Source: Thermoanaerobaculia bacterium
GTDB taxonomy: Bacteria; Acidobacteriota; Thermoanaerobaculia; Multivoradales; J023
Reading direction: 5' to 3'
NCBI GenBank assembly: GCA_028066595.1
Contig: JALCBJ010000054.1
Span: forward strand, 1-45,506
DNA length: 45,506 nucleotides
This document shows, in pieces, positions 1 to 8,882 of this stretch. The position numbers and the translations under genes were made by a program. The stretch's first letter is position 1, and the number at the start of each line of letters is the position of its first letter. The notes beneath the pieces are model-generated. The model ran no database searches. It was not told the origin of the DNA and saw nothing but the letters and a program-made list of their open reading frames with translations.

Positions 1-96
1 CCTCCCGGCGTCAGCCAATCCTGACCGGCGCCGAGTTTTTCAGCAACCTCCTAGGCTGCGATCTGAAAGAACAACGGAGCGCCTGAGTCGCAGCGT

Positions 97-1362
97 TCAG
101 ATGGGCTTTCCAAAGCTGTGGGCCCCAACCGCTATGTAGAACCTTCGGAAAGTCGACTCGGTCCTCTCTGCGATGGTCGCCCACGAGTGCTCCGCTGCCA
201 CCCGTCGCCCTCCCGCCGACAGCCGATCCTGCAGGGCGTCGTCTCCAAGGACGCGCAGGATGGCTTCCGCGAGCGCTTCTGGCACCTCAGGCGGTACCAG
301 CAAGGCGCTGTCGCCGTCGTCGAGGATCTCCGGTAGGCCGCCGACGCGCGTCGCCACCACTGGTACGCCGAGGGAAAGTGCCAGGAAGAGCACCCCAGAC
401 TGACTGATGCGCCGATAGGGCATCACCAGCACGTCGGCGACCGCGAAGTAACGGCGCACTTCGGAAAAGGGCACGTATTCGAAACGGCAGACAGCCCCGA
501 GCCGACGGGCCTCGTCTTCCAGATCACGACGACGCCCTGCGGGAAGCTGCACCGGATCGCCCGCAATCACCAGACGTGCTCGCGGCCGCAGTTCTCGCAC
601 GGAACGCCAGGCTTCGAGGAGCACATCCAAGCCCTTGTACTCCCGGAGGTAGCCGAAGAAGAGCGCGACCTCGCTTCCCGACTCGAGTCCGAGGCTGCGC
701 CGAGCTTCCGCGGGATCCAGGGGTTCCGCGCCGACGGGATCGCGTTCGAAGAAGCCGTATTCTCCGTGGGGAATCGTCACGGTTCGCTCAATGTGCACAT
801 CGAACTCATCGACCAAGCGTTGTCTGTCGAATTCGGAGTGAGCGATGACGAGATGGGGCAGGCGATGGATGAGACGTAGCACGAATCTCTGCACGAGACC
901 AGGATTCGGTGTCTCGTGCGGCGTCACCACATGGGCCGTCGCCACGACAGCCGTGCGGCGCAGAAATCCCACCAACCGGAGCAACAGCAAGTGGAAGAGC
1001 AAGATCGAATTGGTGCAATGCAGATGTACGACATCAGGGCGCAGACTCCACGCCCGCCACGCGATCGAGACGGCGTCGACGAGCGCCTCCAGTTTGTACA
1101 CCAAGGCCGCGCGAAGTCTCCTACCCTGGGTCCAGCGCGCAGTCCGCTTCTCCACTTCCAAACCTGTCGGCAGGTAAGCATCCTCGAGCTCGTAACCTAC
1201 CGACGTCACCAGCGACACTCGGTGCCCGCGCTCCGCCAGCGAACACGACAGGTTGTAGCTGTAGTGGATCAGGCCGCCGCGTCCGAAGGTCTCCACCTCC
1301 ATCACGTGGAGCGGCCGTTCCAGGCTACGGTTCGCGTCGGGCATGGAATCGGAAGGTATCAC
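97..1362 (-). CDS. Family 4 glycosyltransferase (GT-B fold)
   Basis: Predicted cytoplasmic or membrane-associated retaining sugar transferase using a nucleotide-sugar donor. The N-terminal half begins with a beta strand followed by the glycine-rich acceptor-side loop GRGGLIHYSYNL. The C-terminal half has the GT4 donor-site pattern: FFGYLREYKGLDVLLEAW, then SQSGVLFLALSLGVPVVAT and GGLPEI. Length (421 aa) is normal for the family. The start is GTG at 1362 or, equally plausible, ATG at 1344 (MPDANR); neither has a clear Shine-Dalgarno sequence. It diverges from the NRPS at 1384 with only 21-39 bp between starts, so promoters must reach into coding DNA. The acceptor is unknown; the position suggests glycosylation of the peptide product or of a surface glycan. 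Confidence 0.88.
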   Translation of the reverse strand: MIPSDSMPDANRSLERPLHVMEVETFGRGGLIHYSYNLSCSLAERGHRVSLVTSVGYELEDAYLPTGLEVEKRTARWTQGRRLRAALVYKLEALVDAVSIAWRAWSLRPDVVHLHCTNSILLFHLLLLRLVGFLRRTAVVATAHVVTPHETPNPGLVQRFVLRLIHRLPHLVIAHSEFDRQRLVDEFDVHIERTVTIPHGEYGFFERDPVGAEPLDPAEARRSLGLESGSEVALFFGYLREYKGLDVLLEAWRSVRELRPRARLVIAGDPVQLPAGRRRDLEDEARRLGAVCRFEYVPFSEVRRYFAVADVLVMPYRRISQSGVLFLALSLGVPVVATRVGGLPEILDDGDSALLVPPEVPEALAEAILRVLGDDALQDRLSAGGRRVAAEHSWATIAERTESTFRRFYIAVGAHSFGKPI

Positions 1363-1383
1363 CGGAACGTAAACTGAAGGCTC

Positions 1384-4300
1384 ATGACGGCGACATCCGA
1401 AGACCGCTCAGCCGAGGACCGCGCCAGCCGTCTGCGTGAGGCCATTCGCAAGAAGAAGGCAGCCCGAGACCAGACCTTCTCAGGGAAGGAGCGCATGGCC
1501 GGGACGCAGCGGATACCGCCTCGTCCTGCGGACTCTCCGGCGCGTCTCGGTCCGATGCAGCGGAGCCTATGGCTCGCCCACCGACTCGATCCCGACTCGG
1601 CTGCCTATCACCTGGTGGACGCCTATCGAGTCCGCGGTCAGCTCGACGTCGAGAAGTTAAAGAACGCTTTTCGGAACGTCGTGCGCCGCCACCGGCTCCT
1701 GCGGTCCTCGTTCCGCTCCACAGAGTCCGGCGTGGTGCAGGAGATTTTGCCCATCGAAGCCGCCGACGAACGTTTCGATCTCGAGGTGGTGTCGACGGAT
1801 GGGGGCAATCCAAAGGAAGCAGCGGTGCGAGAAGCCCAACACCCCTTCGACCTCTCGAAACCACCGCTGGTGCGGCTGATTCTGCTTCAGCAGCAGAACC
1901 GGCCCGCGATGCTGGTTCTGGTCCTTCACCACATCCTCGCGGACGAGCATGGGCTCGGTGTCTTCTGGCGCGAGATCTCGACGGCGTTTCGGGGACAGCT
2001 CAGCGGAGCCACACCCACCGCACAGTACGACGATCTCGTCCACTGGCTAGGCCAAACCGATCTCCAGCAGCAGGCGCTCGATGCTTGGCGGTCGCGGCTG
2101 GACCCATCGCCGGACGATCTGGCCCTACCCTTCGAATCGGCGTCCGTCGAGGGAGAGCCCGGTGACGCGGGACGCCTGGTCGTGCATCCGCTGCCGGCCG
2201 AGGTCGCCCGCGGCGTCAGGGAGCTGGCGCAGCGAACCGACTCGACTCCTTTTCTCGTCACGGCGTTCGCCTACGGATTGCTCCTTCGCCGCTACTCCGA
2301 GGGCGCGAAGCCCGCCTTTGCCAGTCCCGTATCGACACGGGTCCAGGCCGGTGCCGCCGACATCATCGGCTACTTCACGAATCCGGTGGTGATGCCCACC
2401 CATCTGGACGAGTCGCTGAACGTGGAATCGGCCATGGGTGCCTTCCGCAAGGAGGCGTTGGAGCGGATGTCCGGAGCGTCGGTTCCGTTTCAGGAGTTGA
2501 TAGAAGAGCTCGATCCGCCACGTTCTTTCGGCCGCCATCCGATCTTTCAAACGATGTTCGTCCTCCGACGACCCGGGCCATTGCCCGACTTGGGCCCTGG
2601 TCCCACACTGGAGCGGCTGACCCTCGACCTCGGCGCTTCGAAGTTCGATCTGACACTCTTCGTCACCGAGACCGACCGTGCAGACCTGGAGCTGGCCGCC
2701 GAGTATCGTGCCGACCGCTACCGGGAAGATGGCGTCCGACAGTTTCTGGGTCACTACGAGACCCTTTTGCGCAACCTCGCCGAGAGCGCTGCCGAGTCGC
2801 CGGTACAGGACGTGTCGATGTTGGGTAACGATGAGGCACGGCGTCTCTCGGACTTCGGTCGCGGTCCCGAGCTCACCCGAGAGTTGGACCTGCTACCGCT
2901 GCGTACGGCCGCCGTCGCGAAGGCATCGGCCGACGAGCCCAGCGTCCTCTTCGAGGGTCGGACGACGACCTACGCCACGCTCGACGAGGAGGCCCAACGC
3001 GTCGCCGATGAGCTGGCCTCGATCGGGACGAGTTCGCCGCTCCACGTCGGCCTGTTCATGCCCCGCTCCGCGGAGGCGATCGCCGCCATCGTGGGCATCC
3101 AGCGGGCGGGCGCTGCCTACGTGCCCCTCGATCCCACCTACCCGATGGAGCGGAACCGTGCCGTCCTGGACGATGCGGATGTGGTGGCCGTCGTAACAAA
3201 AAGGGAGCTGGAGGACCGACTGCCGGACGGCCCCTGGCGTGTCGTCCGGATGGAAGACACCGCCAGCGGTACCGGATCCGTCGTCGAACCGGATATCCGA
3301 GCCGACGACCCGGCCTACCTCTTGTACACCTCGGGCTCCACCGGCCGGCCCAAAGGTGTCGTCGTCAGTCACGAGAACTTGCGCGTGTCGACAGCGTCGC
3401 GGCTCCAGGTCTATGAAGACTTGGGAGTCCGACCCGGCCGGTTTCTCCTGCTTCCCAGCCTGGCCTTCGACAGCTCCGTCGCCGGTCTCTTCTGGTGCCA
3501 GGCACTGGGAGACTCTCTGGTCTTGCCTACCGACGACGAGGCCCGCGACCCGCGCGCCCTGGTTCGCGTCATCGAGCGCGACCGCGTCACCAGCCTCCTC
3601 TGTGTACCGTCCTTGTGGGCACAGGTTCTCCGGTTTGCCGAGGGCACCGACGCGCTGGGTACCCTCGAAGCGGTGATCGTCGCCGGCGAGAGCTGCCCCT
3701 GGACGCTGGTGCGCGAACACTTCGAACGCCTGCCCGGAACGCGCCTGTTCAACGAGTACGGACCTACCGAAGCCACAGTGTGGGCGACGCTGCACGAGTT
3801 GACAGCCGAGGAGCCCGAGCGGCTCGCGGGGTACGAGCCAGTGTCCATCGGCCGACCGATTCCCGGCGCGCGAGTCGAGGTGGAGGACCCGGAGGGTCGC
3901 GCCGTACCCATCGGCGTTCCGGGCCTGGGCTGGATCGCCGGCGGCACGGTGAGCGCGGGCTATCGAGGTCGTACGGATCTCACCGAGGCACGTTTCGAAA
4001 TCCCCCCGGACGGTATCCGCCGCTACCGCACCGGCGACCGTATGGAGTGGACCCGGGACGGCCGGCTGCTCTTCCTCGGCCGTGAGGACGAGGAGATCAA
4101 GCTACGGGGTTTCCGCATCGAGCCCGGGGAGATCGAGTCGGTCCTATTGGATGCGGGTGCGAAACAGGTCGCGGTGGTCGCGCAGACGACCACCGGGAAT
4201 CGCGCGAATACCCAGCAGCTCGTGGCTTTCGTCGACGGCGAGGTGCCCGGCTGGCGGGAGTTCCTGGAGTCGAAGTTGCCGGCCCACATGGTGCCGAGCC

Positions 4301-5505
4301 GCCTGGTCTCGCTCGACGCGCTACCCCGACTGCCCAACGGCAAGATCGACCGCGGCGGGTTGCGGGAGATGACGCTGCCCGAGACGTCGGCGGATCGGGG
4401 CCGAGTTCGCCAGCGAGAGGTACCGGGCACTTTGGAGCAGGCTCTCCTTTCGCTCTGGCGGGGACTGCTCGGCGTGGACGAAGTCGATCTCGATGACAAC
4501 TTCTTCGAGATGGGAGGCCATTCCCTTCTGGTGGCGGAGATGACCCTGGCCCTCGAGCGCGACCTCGGTTCCCGGATCACGGCCGCCGACGTGTTTCAGC
4601 ACCCCACGGTGCGCGGCCTGGCGCAACGCCTCCAACAGGGTGAGCGAGGCGTCGAGCCCTACGCGCATCTCTTTCCCATCCAGCCACTGGGCAACGGCGC
4701 GCCTCTCCTCGTATGTGTACCCCACGTCTTTTCCGGCACGTTCGCCCAGCAATTCCGCGGCGAACGACCCGTCTATGGACTGCGCGGCGTAAGCCTACGG
4801 CAGGAGGGCAACTTGGGCCGCTGGCCGACTATGAGCCACCTGGCAGGCGAGTTGGTTCACGAGGTGGAGCGCCGATTTCCCGATCCGCCGGAGGAAGGGT
4901 TCCTCGTGGCGGGCTACTCCTTCGGCGGCTCCATGGCGGTAGAGATGGTGCGACGGATGCGGGAGCGGGGAGTGGCGGTCCAGCGGCTCTTCCTGATCGC
5001 CCCCATGCCTCTCGACTTCGTCGACCTGGGTCCGCTGCGCGTCCAGCTTCGGCCCTTGCGTCGACCGACCCACGAGCTGACCACTGGCGACGTGCTCCGC
5101 ACCTGGCTTCGCGACCACGACCCGCGCACCTCTGTGCCCTATCGCAGGCTCTGGCGTGCGCTGAAGGTCCTGCCTCTGCGGCATGCCCTCGCCCGGCTGG
5201 GGCGTCTCGGTCGTCGCCTCGGCCTGCAGCACAACGCGAGCACACAACACGCCGTCCTGCACGCCGACGTGCGCGTCGAGCGATTCCGCCTACACAAGAG
5301 CTACCGTCCGGGCCCTGTGGAGACGCCGACGACGATCTTCAACGCCGAAGAAAACGCCGAGACTCCGGGAACCGATGCCGCGGCAACCTGGCGTCCCGTG
5401 TTCCGCGACCTCGAGGTCGTCCCGACGCCTGATCCCCATCGCGACGAGGAAGCAGTGGCAGCAGCGAAGGAAGTGATTCTCCGGCATCTGCGAGACCTCC
5501 GGTGA
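1384..5505 (+). CDS. Nonribosomal peptide synthetase, C-A-T-TE termination module
   Basis: Single-module NRPS of 1373 aa. Condensation domain about residues 52-490 with HHILADE at 182-188 (HHxxxD kept, usual Gly replaced by Glu). Adenylation domain about 500-995: A3 YTSGSTGRPKG at 648-658, A5 NEYGPTE at 790-796, A7 YRTGDR, A8 KLRGFRIEPGEIE, A10 LPNGKIDR with Lys987. Thiolation domain: GGHSL with Ser1047. Thioesterase about 1100-1373: GYSFGG with Ser1179 and candidate His1352. The specificity residues by hand alignment to PheA read D-S-A-L-I-A-E-V-W-K, which I do not recognise. The first about 45 residues are a charged helix (LREAIRKKKAARD) that could be a docking segment. As the only TE-bearing enzyme here it should add the last residue and release the chain. 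The next gene overlaps by 4 bp. Confidence 0.96.
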   Translation: MTATSEDRSAEDRASRLREAIRKKKAARDQTFSGKERMAGTQRIPPRPADSPARLGPMQRSLWLAHRLDPDSAAYHLVDAYRVRGQLDVEKLKNAFRNVVRRHRLLRSSFRSTESGVVQEILPIEAADERFDLEVVSTDGGNPKEAAVREAQHPFDLSKPPLVRLILLQQQNRPAMLVLVLHHILADEHGLGVFWREISTAFRGQLSGATPTAQYDDLVHWLGQTDLQQQALDAWRSRLDPSPDDLALPFESASVEGEPGDAGRLVVHPLPAEVARGVRELAQRTDSTPFLVTAFAYGLLLRRYSEGAKPAFASPVSTRVQAGAADIIGYFTNPVVMPTHLDESLNVESAMGAFRKEALERMSGASVPFQELIEELDPPRSFGRHPIFQTMFVLRRPGPLPDLGPGPTLERLTLDLGASKFDLTLFVTETDRADLELAAEYRADRYREDGVRQFLGHYETLLRNLAESAAESPVQDVSMLGNDEARRLSDFGRGPELTRELDLLPLRTAAVAKASADEPSVLFEGRTTTYATLDEEAQRVADELASIGTSSPLHVGLFMPRSAEAIAAIVGIQRAGAAYVPLDPTYPMERNRAVLDDADVVAVVTKRELEDRLPDGPWRVVRMEDTASGTGSVVEPDIRADDPAYLLYTSGSTGRPKGVVVSHENLRVSTASRLQVYEDLGVRPGRFLLLPSLAFDSSVAGLFWCQALGDSLVLPTDDEARDPRALVRVIERDRVTSLLCVPSLWAQVLRFAEGTDALGTLEAVIVAGESCPWTLVREHFERLPGTRLFNEYGPTEATVWATLHELTAEEPERLAGYEPVSIGRPIPGARVEVEDPEGRAVPIGVPGLGWIAGGTVSAGYRGRTDLTEARFEIPPDGIRRYRTGDRMEWTRDGRLLFLGREDEEIKLRGFRIEPGEIESVLLDAGAKQVAVVAQTTTGNRANTQQLVAFVDGEVPGWREFLESKLPAHMVPSRLVSLDALPRLPNGKIDRGGLREMTLPETSADRGRVRQREVPGTLEQALLSLWRGLLGVDEVDLDDNFFEMGGHSLLVAEMTLALERDLGSRITAADVFQHPTVRGLAQRLQQGERGVEPYAHLFPIQPLGNGAPLLVCVPHVFSGTFAQQFRGERPVYGLRGVSLRQEGNLGRWPTMSHLAGELVHEVERRFPDPPEEGFLVAGYSFGGSMAVEMVRRMRERGVAVQRLFLIAPMPLDFVDLGPLRVQLRPLRRPTHELTTGDVLRTWLRDHDPRTSVPYRRLWRALKVLPLRHALARLGRLGRRLGLQHNASTQHAVLHADVRVERFRLHKSYRPGPVETPTTIFNAEENAETPGTDAAATWRPVFRDLEVVPTPDPHRDEEAVAAAKEVILRHLRDLR

Positions 5506-6278
5506 AGCGGGTCCCGTCCCGCGCTGCGCCACACCGGCCACCGGATCGTTGGTTGAGCCTGCTCGACGAATCGGCCCGGCGGATTCGTCCGGACGATGCC
5601 CAACTGGAATCGTGGTTCGCGGCGTACGTCCACAATCACCGTCACCGCTTGGCGATGGACTTGCAGCTGCTGGCCGAACACGTAGAACCGGGTGCGCAGG
5701 TGCTGGAATACGGCGCTGTGCCACTTCTGCTGACGACGGCTCTCGCAGACAACGGCTACGACGTGACGGGGCTCGACCTGGCACCGGAGCGCTTCGCCTC
5801 CTCCATCGCGGAGGTGGGCCTGGAGGTCACACGGTGCGACATCGAAACCGAGCCGGTGCCCTTTTCGGACTCCAGCTTCGACCTCGTTCTGTTCAACGAG
5901 CTTTTCGAGCATCTCCGCATAGATCCGATCTTCACGCTGGGCGAAATGCTACGTGTCTTGCGTCCCGGTGGCACATTGCTTCTCTCGACGCCCAATTTGC
6001 GCTCCCTTCGCGGCCTCAAGAACCTGCTGCTCCACAACCAAGCCCACGCGGTATCGGGCGGGGTCTTCGAGCAGTGGCAGAAGCTGGGGACTCTGGGGCA
6101 CATGGGCCACGTACGCGAGTACACAGTGCGCGAGGTCTGCGATTTCCTTGGCCACCTAGGCCTACGCGTGGAACGCATCGTCTACCGAGGTGGCCATGGA
6201 CGTGGCGTCGTCGGACTCGTGGAACGCCTAGCGCCGAGCCTGCGGCCTTTCTTCACCGTCGAAGCAACGCGTCCATGA
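5502..6278 (+). CDS. Class I SAM-dependent methyltransferase
   Basis: 258 aa. The Rossmann-like SAM site is visible: motif I region QVLEYGAVPLLLT (residues 66-78, less glycine-rich than usual), acidic strand-2 end GLDLAPERF (90-98), post-I region RCDIETEPVPFSDSSFDLV (111-129), then LRVLRPGGTLLLSTPN (150-165), typical of the Methyltransf_11 group. It starts with GTG at 5502, overlapping the NRPS stop by 4 bp, so the two are translationally coupled. Probable O- or N-methylation of the peptide or its sugar; the sequence does not say which atom. Confidence 0.88.
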   Translation: MKRVPSRAAPHRPPDRWLSLLDESARRIRPDDAQLESWFAAYVHNHRHRLAMDLQLLAEHVEPGAQVLEYGAVPLLLTTALADNGYDVTGLDLAPERFASSIAEVGLEVTRCDIETEPVPFSDSSFDLVLFNELFEHLRIDPIFTLGEMLRVLRPGGTLLLSTPNLRSLRGLKNLLLHNQAHAVSGGVFEQWQKLGTLGHMGHVREYTVREVCDFLGHLGLRVERIVYRGGHGRGVVGLVERLAPSLRPFFTVEATRP

Positions 6279-7165
6279 CCGAGGAGATTCGGCAGCGCAT
6301 CTTCGTCGTTGGGGTACCGCGTTCGGGCACGACTCTGGTGCAAAGCCTTCTCGCCGCTCATGGAGAGGTGGCGTCGTGGACGGAGAGTCATTTCTTTCGA
6401 CGTCTCTTTCGGCCGGTACCTGGCCTGCCCTCACAGGCCCTTCTGGTGAGCGACCCCGACGCCGCGGTCCGAGAGTTCCTGCAGACCAACGAGGCGCTCT
6501 GGGAAGATGACGAGGAGATCAGCTGGCGTCACGACCCACTACCCTGGTGGAGGCGCCTCCCCCTCGTGCGCTCGCTACAGGGCGACGTCACGGCGCGCCA
6601 TCTGCTCACCATCTTCGACGACCTGGCGCGCTGCCAGGGTCGAACGATATGGGTGGAGAAGACGCCGGCCCACCTCCGCTACTTGCCCTTCCTCGAGCGT
6701 GTGGCCTCCATCGGGCCGGACCTCCGCTTCATCCACGTGGTACGCGACGGCCGAGAAGCGGTGGCATCACTCCACAACGCGTCGAAGCATTGGCAGCGTC
6801 CGTACGGAGTCGACGAGTGCGTGCGCCGCTGGAACCACGACATCGCTCTTTCCCTCGCTCGCGTCGGCTCGCCCCGCGACCATTTCGTCGTCTACGAAGA
6901 CCTCACCGCCGACCCCGAGGCTGGGACGCGCCGACTCCTCGCCGAGCTCGGACTCCCCTGGCAACCCGATGTCGTGAAGCGCCACGGCGAAGCGCTCAGC
7001 CACGTCACGGCGCCTGGCGAGACGGCATGGAAGGCCGGTGGAGAGCGGAGCATTCGCCCCTCGGCCACCTCCAGAGAGGTGTTGACCGAGGAACAACTTC
7101 ACCGCGTCGATGAAACTCTACGCCACGATCTCTACCAACAGCTCTGCCAGCGGGTCCCGACATGA
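6275..7165 (+). CDS. Sulfotransferase (PAPS-dependent)
   Basis: 296 aa. Transfers sulfate from PAPS to a hydroxyl or amine. The 5'-phosphosulfate-binding loop is VPRSGTTLVQSLL (residues 14-26) and the 3'-phosphate-binding segment is FIHVVRDGREAVASL near residues 150-165, both canonical for the Sulfotransfer_3 type; a YEDL element follows. The start is the ATG at 6275, which overlaps the methyltransferase stop (ATGA). The same frame is open further upstream, but that part is only the shadow of the methyltransferase gene. Directly downstream of NRPS and methyltransferase genes, it probably sulfates the peptide or a sugar on it. Confidence 0.92.
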   Translation: MTEEIRQRIFVVGVPRSGTTLVQSLLAAHGEVASWTESHFFRRLFRPVPGLPSQALLVSDPDAAVREFLQTNEALWEDDEEISWRHDPLPWWRRLPLVRSLQGDVTARHLLTIFDDLARCQGRTIWVEKTPAHLRYLPFLERVASIGPDLRFIHVVRDGREAVASLHNASKHWQRPYGVDECVRRWNHDIALSLARVGSPRDHFVVYEDLTADPEAGTRRLLAELGLPWQPDVVKRHGEALSHVTAPGETAWKAGGERSIRPSATSREVLTEEQLHRVDETLRHDLYQQLCQRVPT

Positions 7166-7953
7166 ACACGCCGAGGGAAACGCCGGTGATCTCGGTCGTC
7201 GTTCCGTTCTTCCGGAGCGAAGAGCACATCACCGCCTGTGTCGAGTCACTTCTCAGCTCCCGCGACGAGTTGAACGAGAACGTCGAGCTCCTTTTCGTCG
7301 ATAATGCCGCACCCGACCGATCTGTTCAGCTCCTCCGACGCTACGAAGAGGTGACGCTGCTACGCGAAGACCGACCTGGAGCCTACGCTGCCCGCAACGC
7401 TGCACTCCGCGTCGCCCGTGCCCCGCTCGTCGCCTTCACCGATGCCGACTGCGCCGTCGATCCGGGCTGGCTCCGGGCCATCCGGACCGGCTTCACCGAC
7501 CCTGTGGTTGGTGTCCTATTGGGCCACGTCCGTTACCCGCCCGACGCTTCCCGGGTGCTCCGTCTTCTATGCGCCTACGAGAACACCAAGACAGAGTACG
7601 TTCTCGGCCTTCCCACCGCGTACCACTTTGCCTATTGCAACAACATGGCGGTGCGGGCGTCGATCTTCGAGGAGATCGGTCTCTTCGAGGAATGGCAGCG
7701 AGCCGGCGACACCGAGCTGGTCCATCGCCTCGCCGCGCGGCGCCCCGATCTGTGTTTGGCCTTCCGACCAGAGATGGAGGTCACGCACCTCGAGTTCCGG
7801 TTGGCCCGTGAACGAGCTCGACGTCTGTCTCTCTACACATCGACGAACTCGAAGATCGCGTCGTTCCGGGAGCTGAGCCTACGACAGCGGCTGGGCGTAC
7901 TTTGGCGGATGGCCAGTGCGTCGGAAAGTGACCCCTCCGGATTCAGAGGGTGA
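7162..7953 (+). CDS. Family 2 glycosyltransferase (GT-A fold)
   Basis: 263 aa. N-terminal ISVVVPFFRSEEHITACVESLL is the GT2 nucleotide-binding start; FTDADCAVDPGW near residues 92-103 holds the DxD metal/nucleotide site; GDTELVHRL follows the acceptor region. No membrane segments are evident, so it should act in the cytoplasm. Start ATG at 7162 overlaps the sulfotransferase stop by 4 bp, making it the last gene of the NRPS-methyltransferase-sulfotransferase-GT2 operon. The convergent ankyrin gene ends 22 bp downstream. Confidence 0.92.
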   Translation: MNTPRETPVISVVVPFFRSEEHITACVESLLSSRDELNENVELLFVDNAAPDRSVQLLRRYEEVTLLREDRPGAYAARNAALRVARAPLVAFTDADCAVDPGWLRAIRTGFTDPVVGVLLGHVRYPPDASRVLRLLCAYENTKTEYVLGLPTAYHFAYCNNMAVRASIFEEIGLFEEWQRAGDTELVHRLAARRPDLCLAFRPEMEVTHLEFRLARERARRLSLYTSTNSKIASFRELSLRQRLGVLWRMASASESDPSGFRG

Positions 7954-7975
7954 CGTTCGGTTGGGAAACGGTCTC

Positions 7976-8833
7976 TCAGTCAGAGGCGCCATGTTGCGCG
8001 AGGAGCTCCGCCACGGCGGCGTGTCCCTTTTCCTTGGCATGGTCCAGAGGGGTCATGCCTTTGGAGTCCACGACCCCCACCTTGGCCTTGTGGGTGAGTA
8101 GCAGACGCGCCGCCTCATCTCTACCTCGAATCGCTGCCAGATGGAGAGGCGTTCGATCCATAACCGCCGGAGCATTGACGTTGGCGCCGTGCTCGATCAG
8201 CAACTCCATGACCTCCATATGGCCGCGCCCGGCGGCCCAGACCAGAGCCCAGGGAGGCCTTGCATCCGCTCCCTTCGCGATCAGGCTCTCGACGATCTCG
8301 GCATGACCCTCCTTTGCGGCTCGTACCAATGGGGTCCATCCGTTGCGGTCCACGGCCTTGACGTTCGCGCCGGCGCCAAGCAAGAAACGAACGATCTCCT
8401 GACGGCCCGTATCGGACGCCCAATGAAGGGCCGACTCGCCCGTTCTGGTGGCCGCGTCGACATCGGCTCCCGTCTCGGCCAACAGCTTGACCGAGTCGGT
8501 CTTGCCCGCGACTACGCCCAAGATCAGAGGCGTGAACCCGGTCGAGCCCCGCGCTTCCAGCTCCGGTGAGAACTCAAGAACGACCGCCACCGTGTCTCGG
8601 TCGCCCCAGTTCATCGCGTGATGCAAGGGCGTCCGCTGCATCGAGTCGCGATCACGAACCCTTGCCGCGTCGGCTTCCAACAACGAACGCACCTGAGCGG
8701 TGTCCTTGGCGGCGATGGCCTCATAGAGATCCTGTGCCGCCGCGGGCTGCGGGAAGATGCTGAGCACGAGCGCCAGGCAGGTGCTGAAAATCAGAAGTGT
8801 CGGTGATCGTCGAAGCGACTCGATTGTTGTCAT
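7976..8833 (-). CDS. Secreted ankyrin-repeat protein
   Basis: About 285 aa from the preferred ATG at 8833, which has a GGAGAA sequence about 10 nt upstream; an in-frame ATG at 8851 lacks one. The N-terminus is a Sec signal peptide (hydrophobic TLLIFSTCLALVLSIF, probable cleavage after PAAA before QDLYEAI). The rest is a run of about seven ankyrin repeats with typical TPLHHA, TPLILGVVAG, SALHWASDTG, TPLVRAAKEGH, TPLHLAAIRGR and TPLDHAKEKGH helical starts. Periplasmic or exported protein-protein interaction scaffold. It lies 49 bp downstream of the large NRPS on the same strand and may be the tail of that operon; no link to biosynthesis is visible. Confidence 0.93.
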   Translation of the reverse strand: MTTIESLRRSPTLLIFSTCLALVLSIFPQPAAAQDLYEAIAAKDTAQVRSLLEADAARVRDRDSMQRTPLHHAMNWGDRDTVAVVLEFSPELEARGSTGFTPLILGVVAGKTDSVKLLAETGADVDAATRTGESALHWASDTGRQEIVRFLLGAGANVKAVDRNGWTPLVRAAKEGHAEIVESLIAKGADARPPWALVWAAGRGHMEVMELLIEHGANVNAPAVMDRTPLHLAAIRGRDEAARLLLTHKAKVGVVDSKGMTPLDHAKEKGHAAVAELLAQHGASD

Positions 8834-8882
8834 AGAGCTATTCTTCTCCATTCACACGACGGAACCTATTGCCGGCTACCGA

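Noticed and set aside
1..96. Partial gene at the left edge
   Set aside because: Too short to judge; no frame shows recognisable protein and no terminator hairpin with a T tract is seen.
5549..6274. N-terminal extension of the first sulfotransferase
   Set aside because: It lies in another frame of the methyltransferase gene, is Arg/Pro-rich, and the ATG at 6275 has the usual ATGA coupling.
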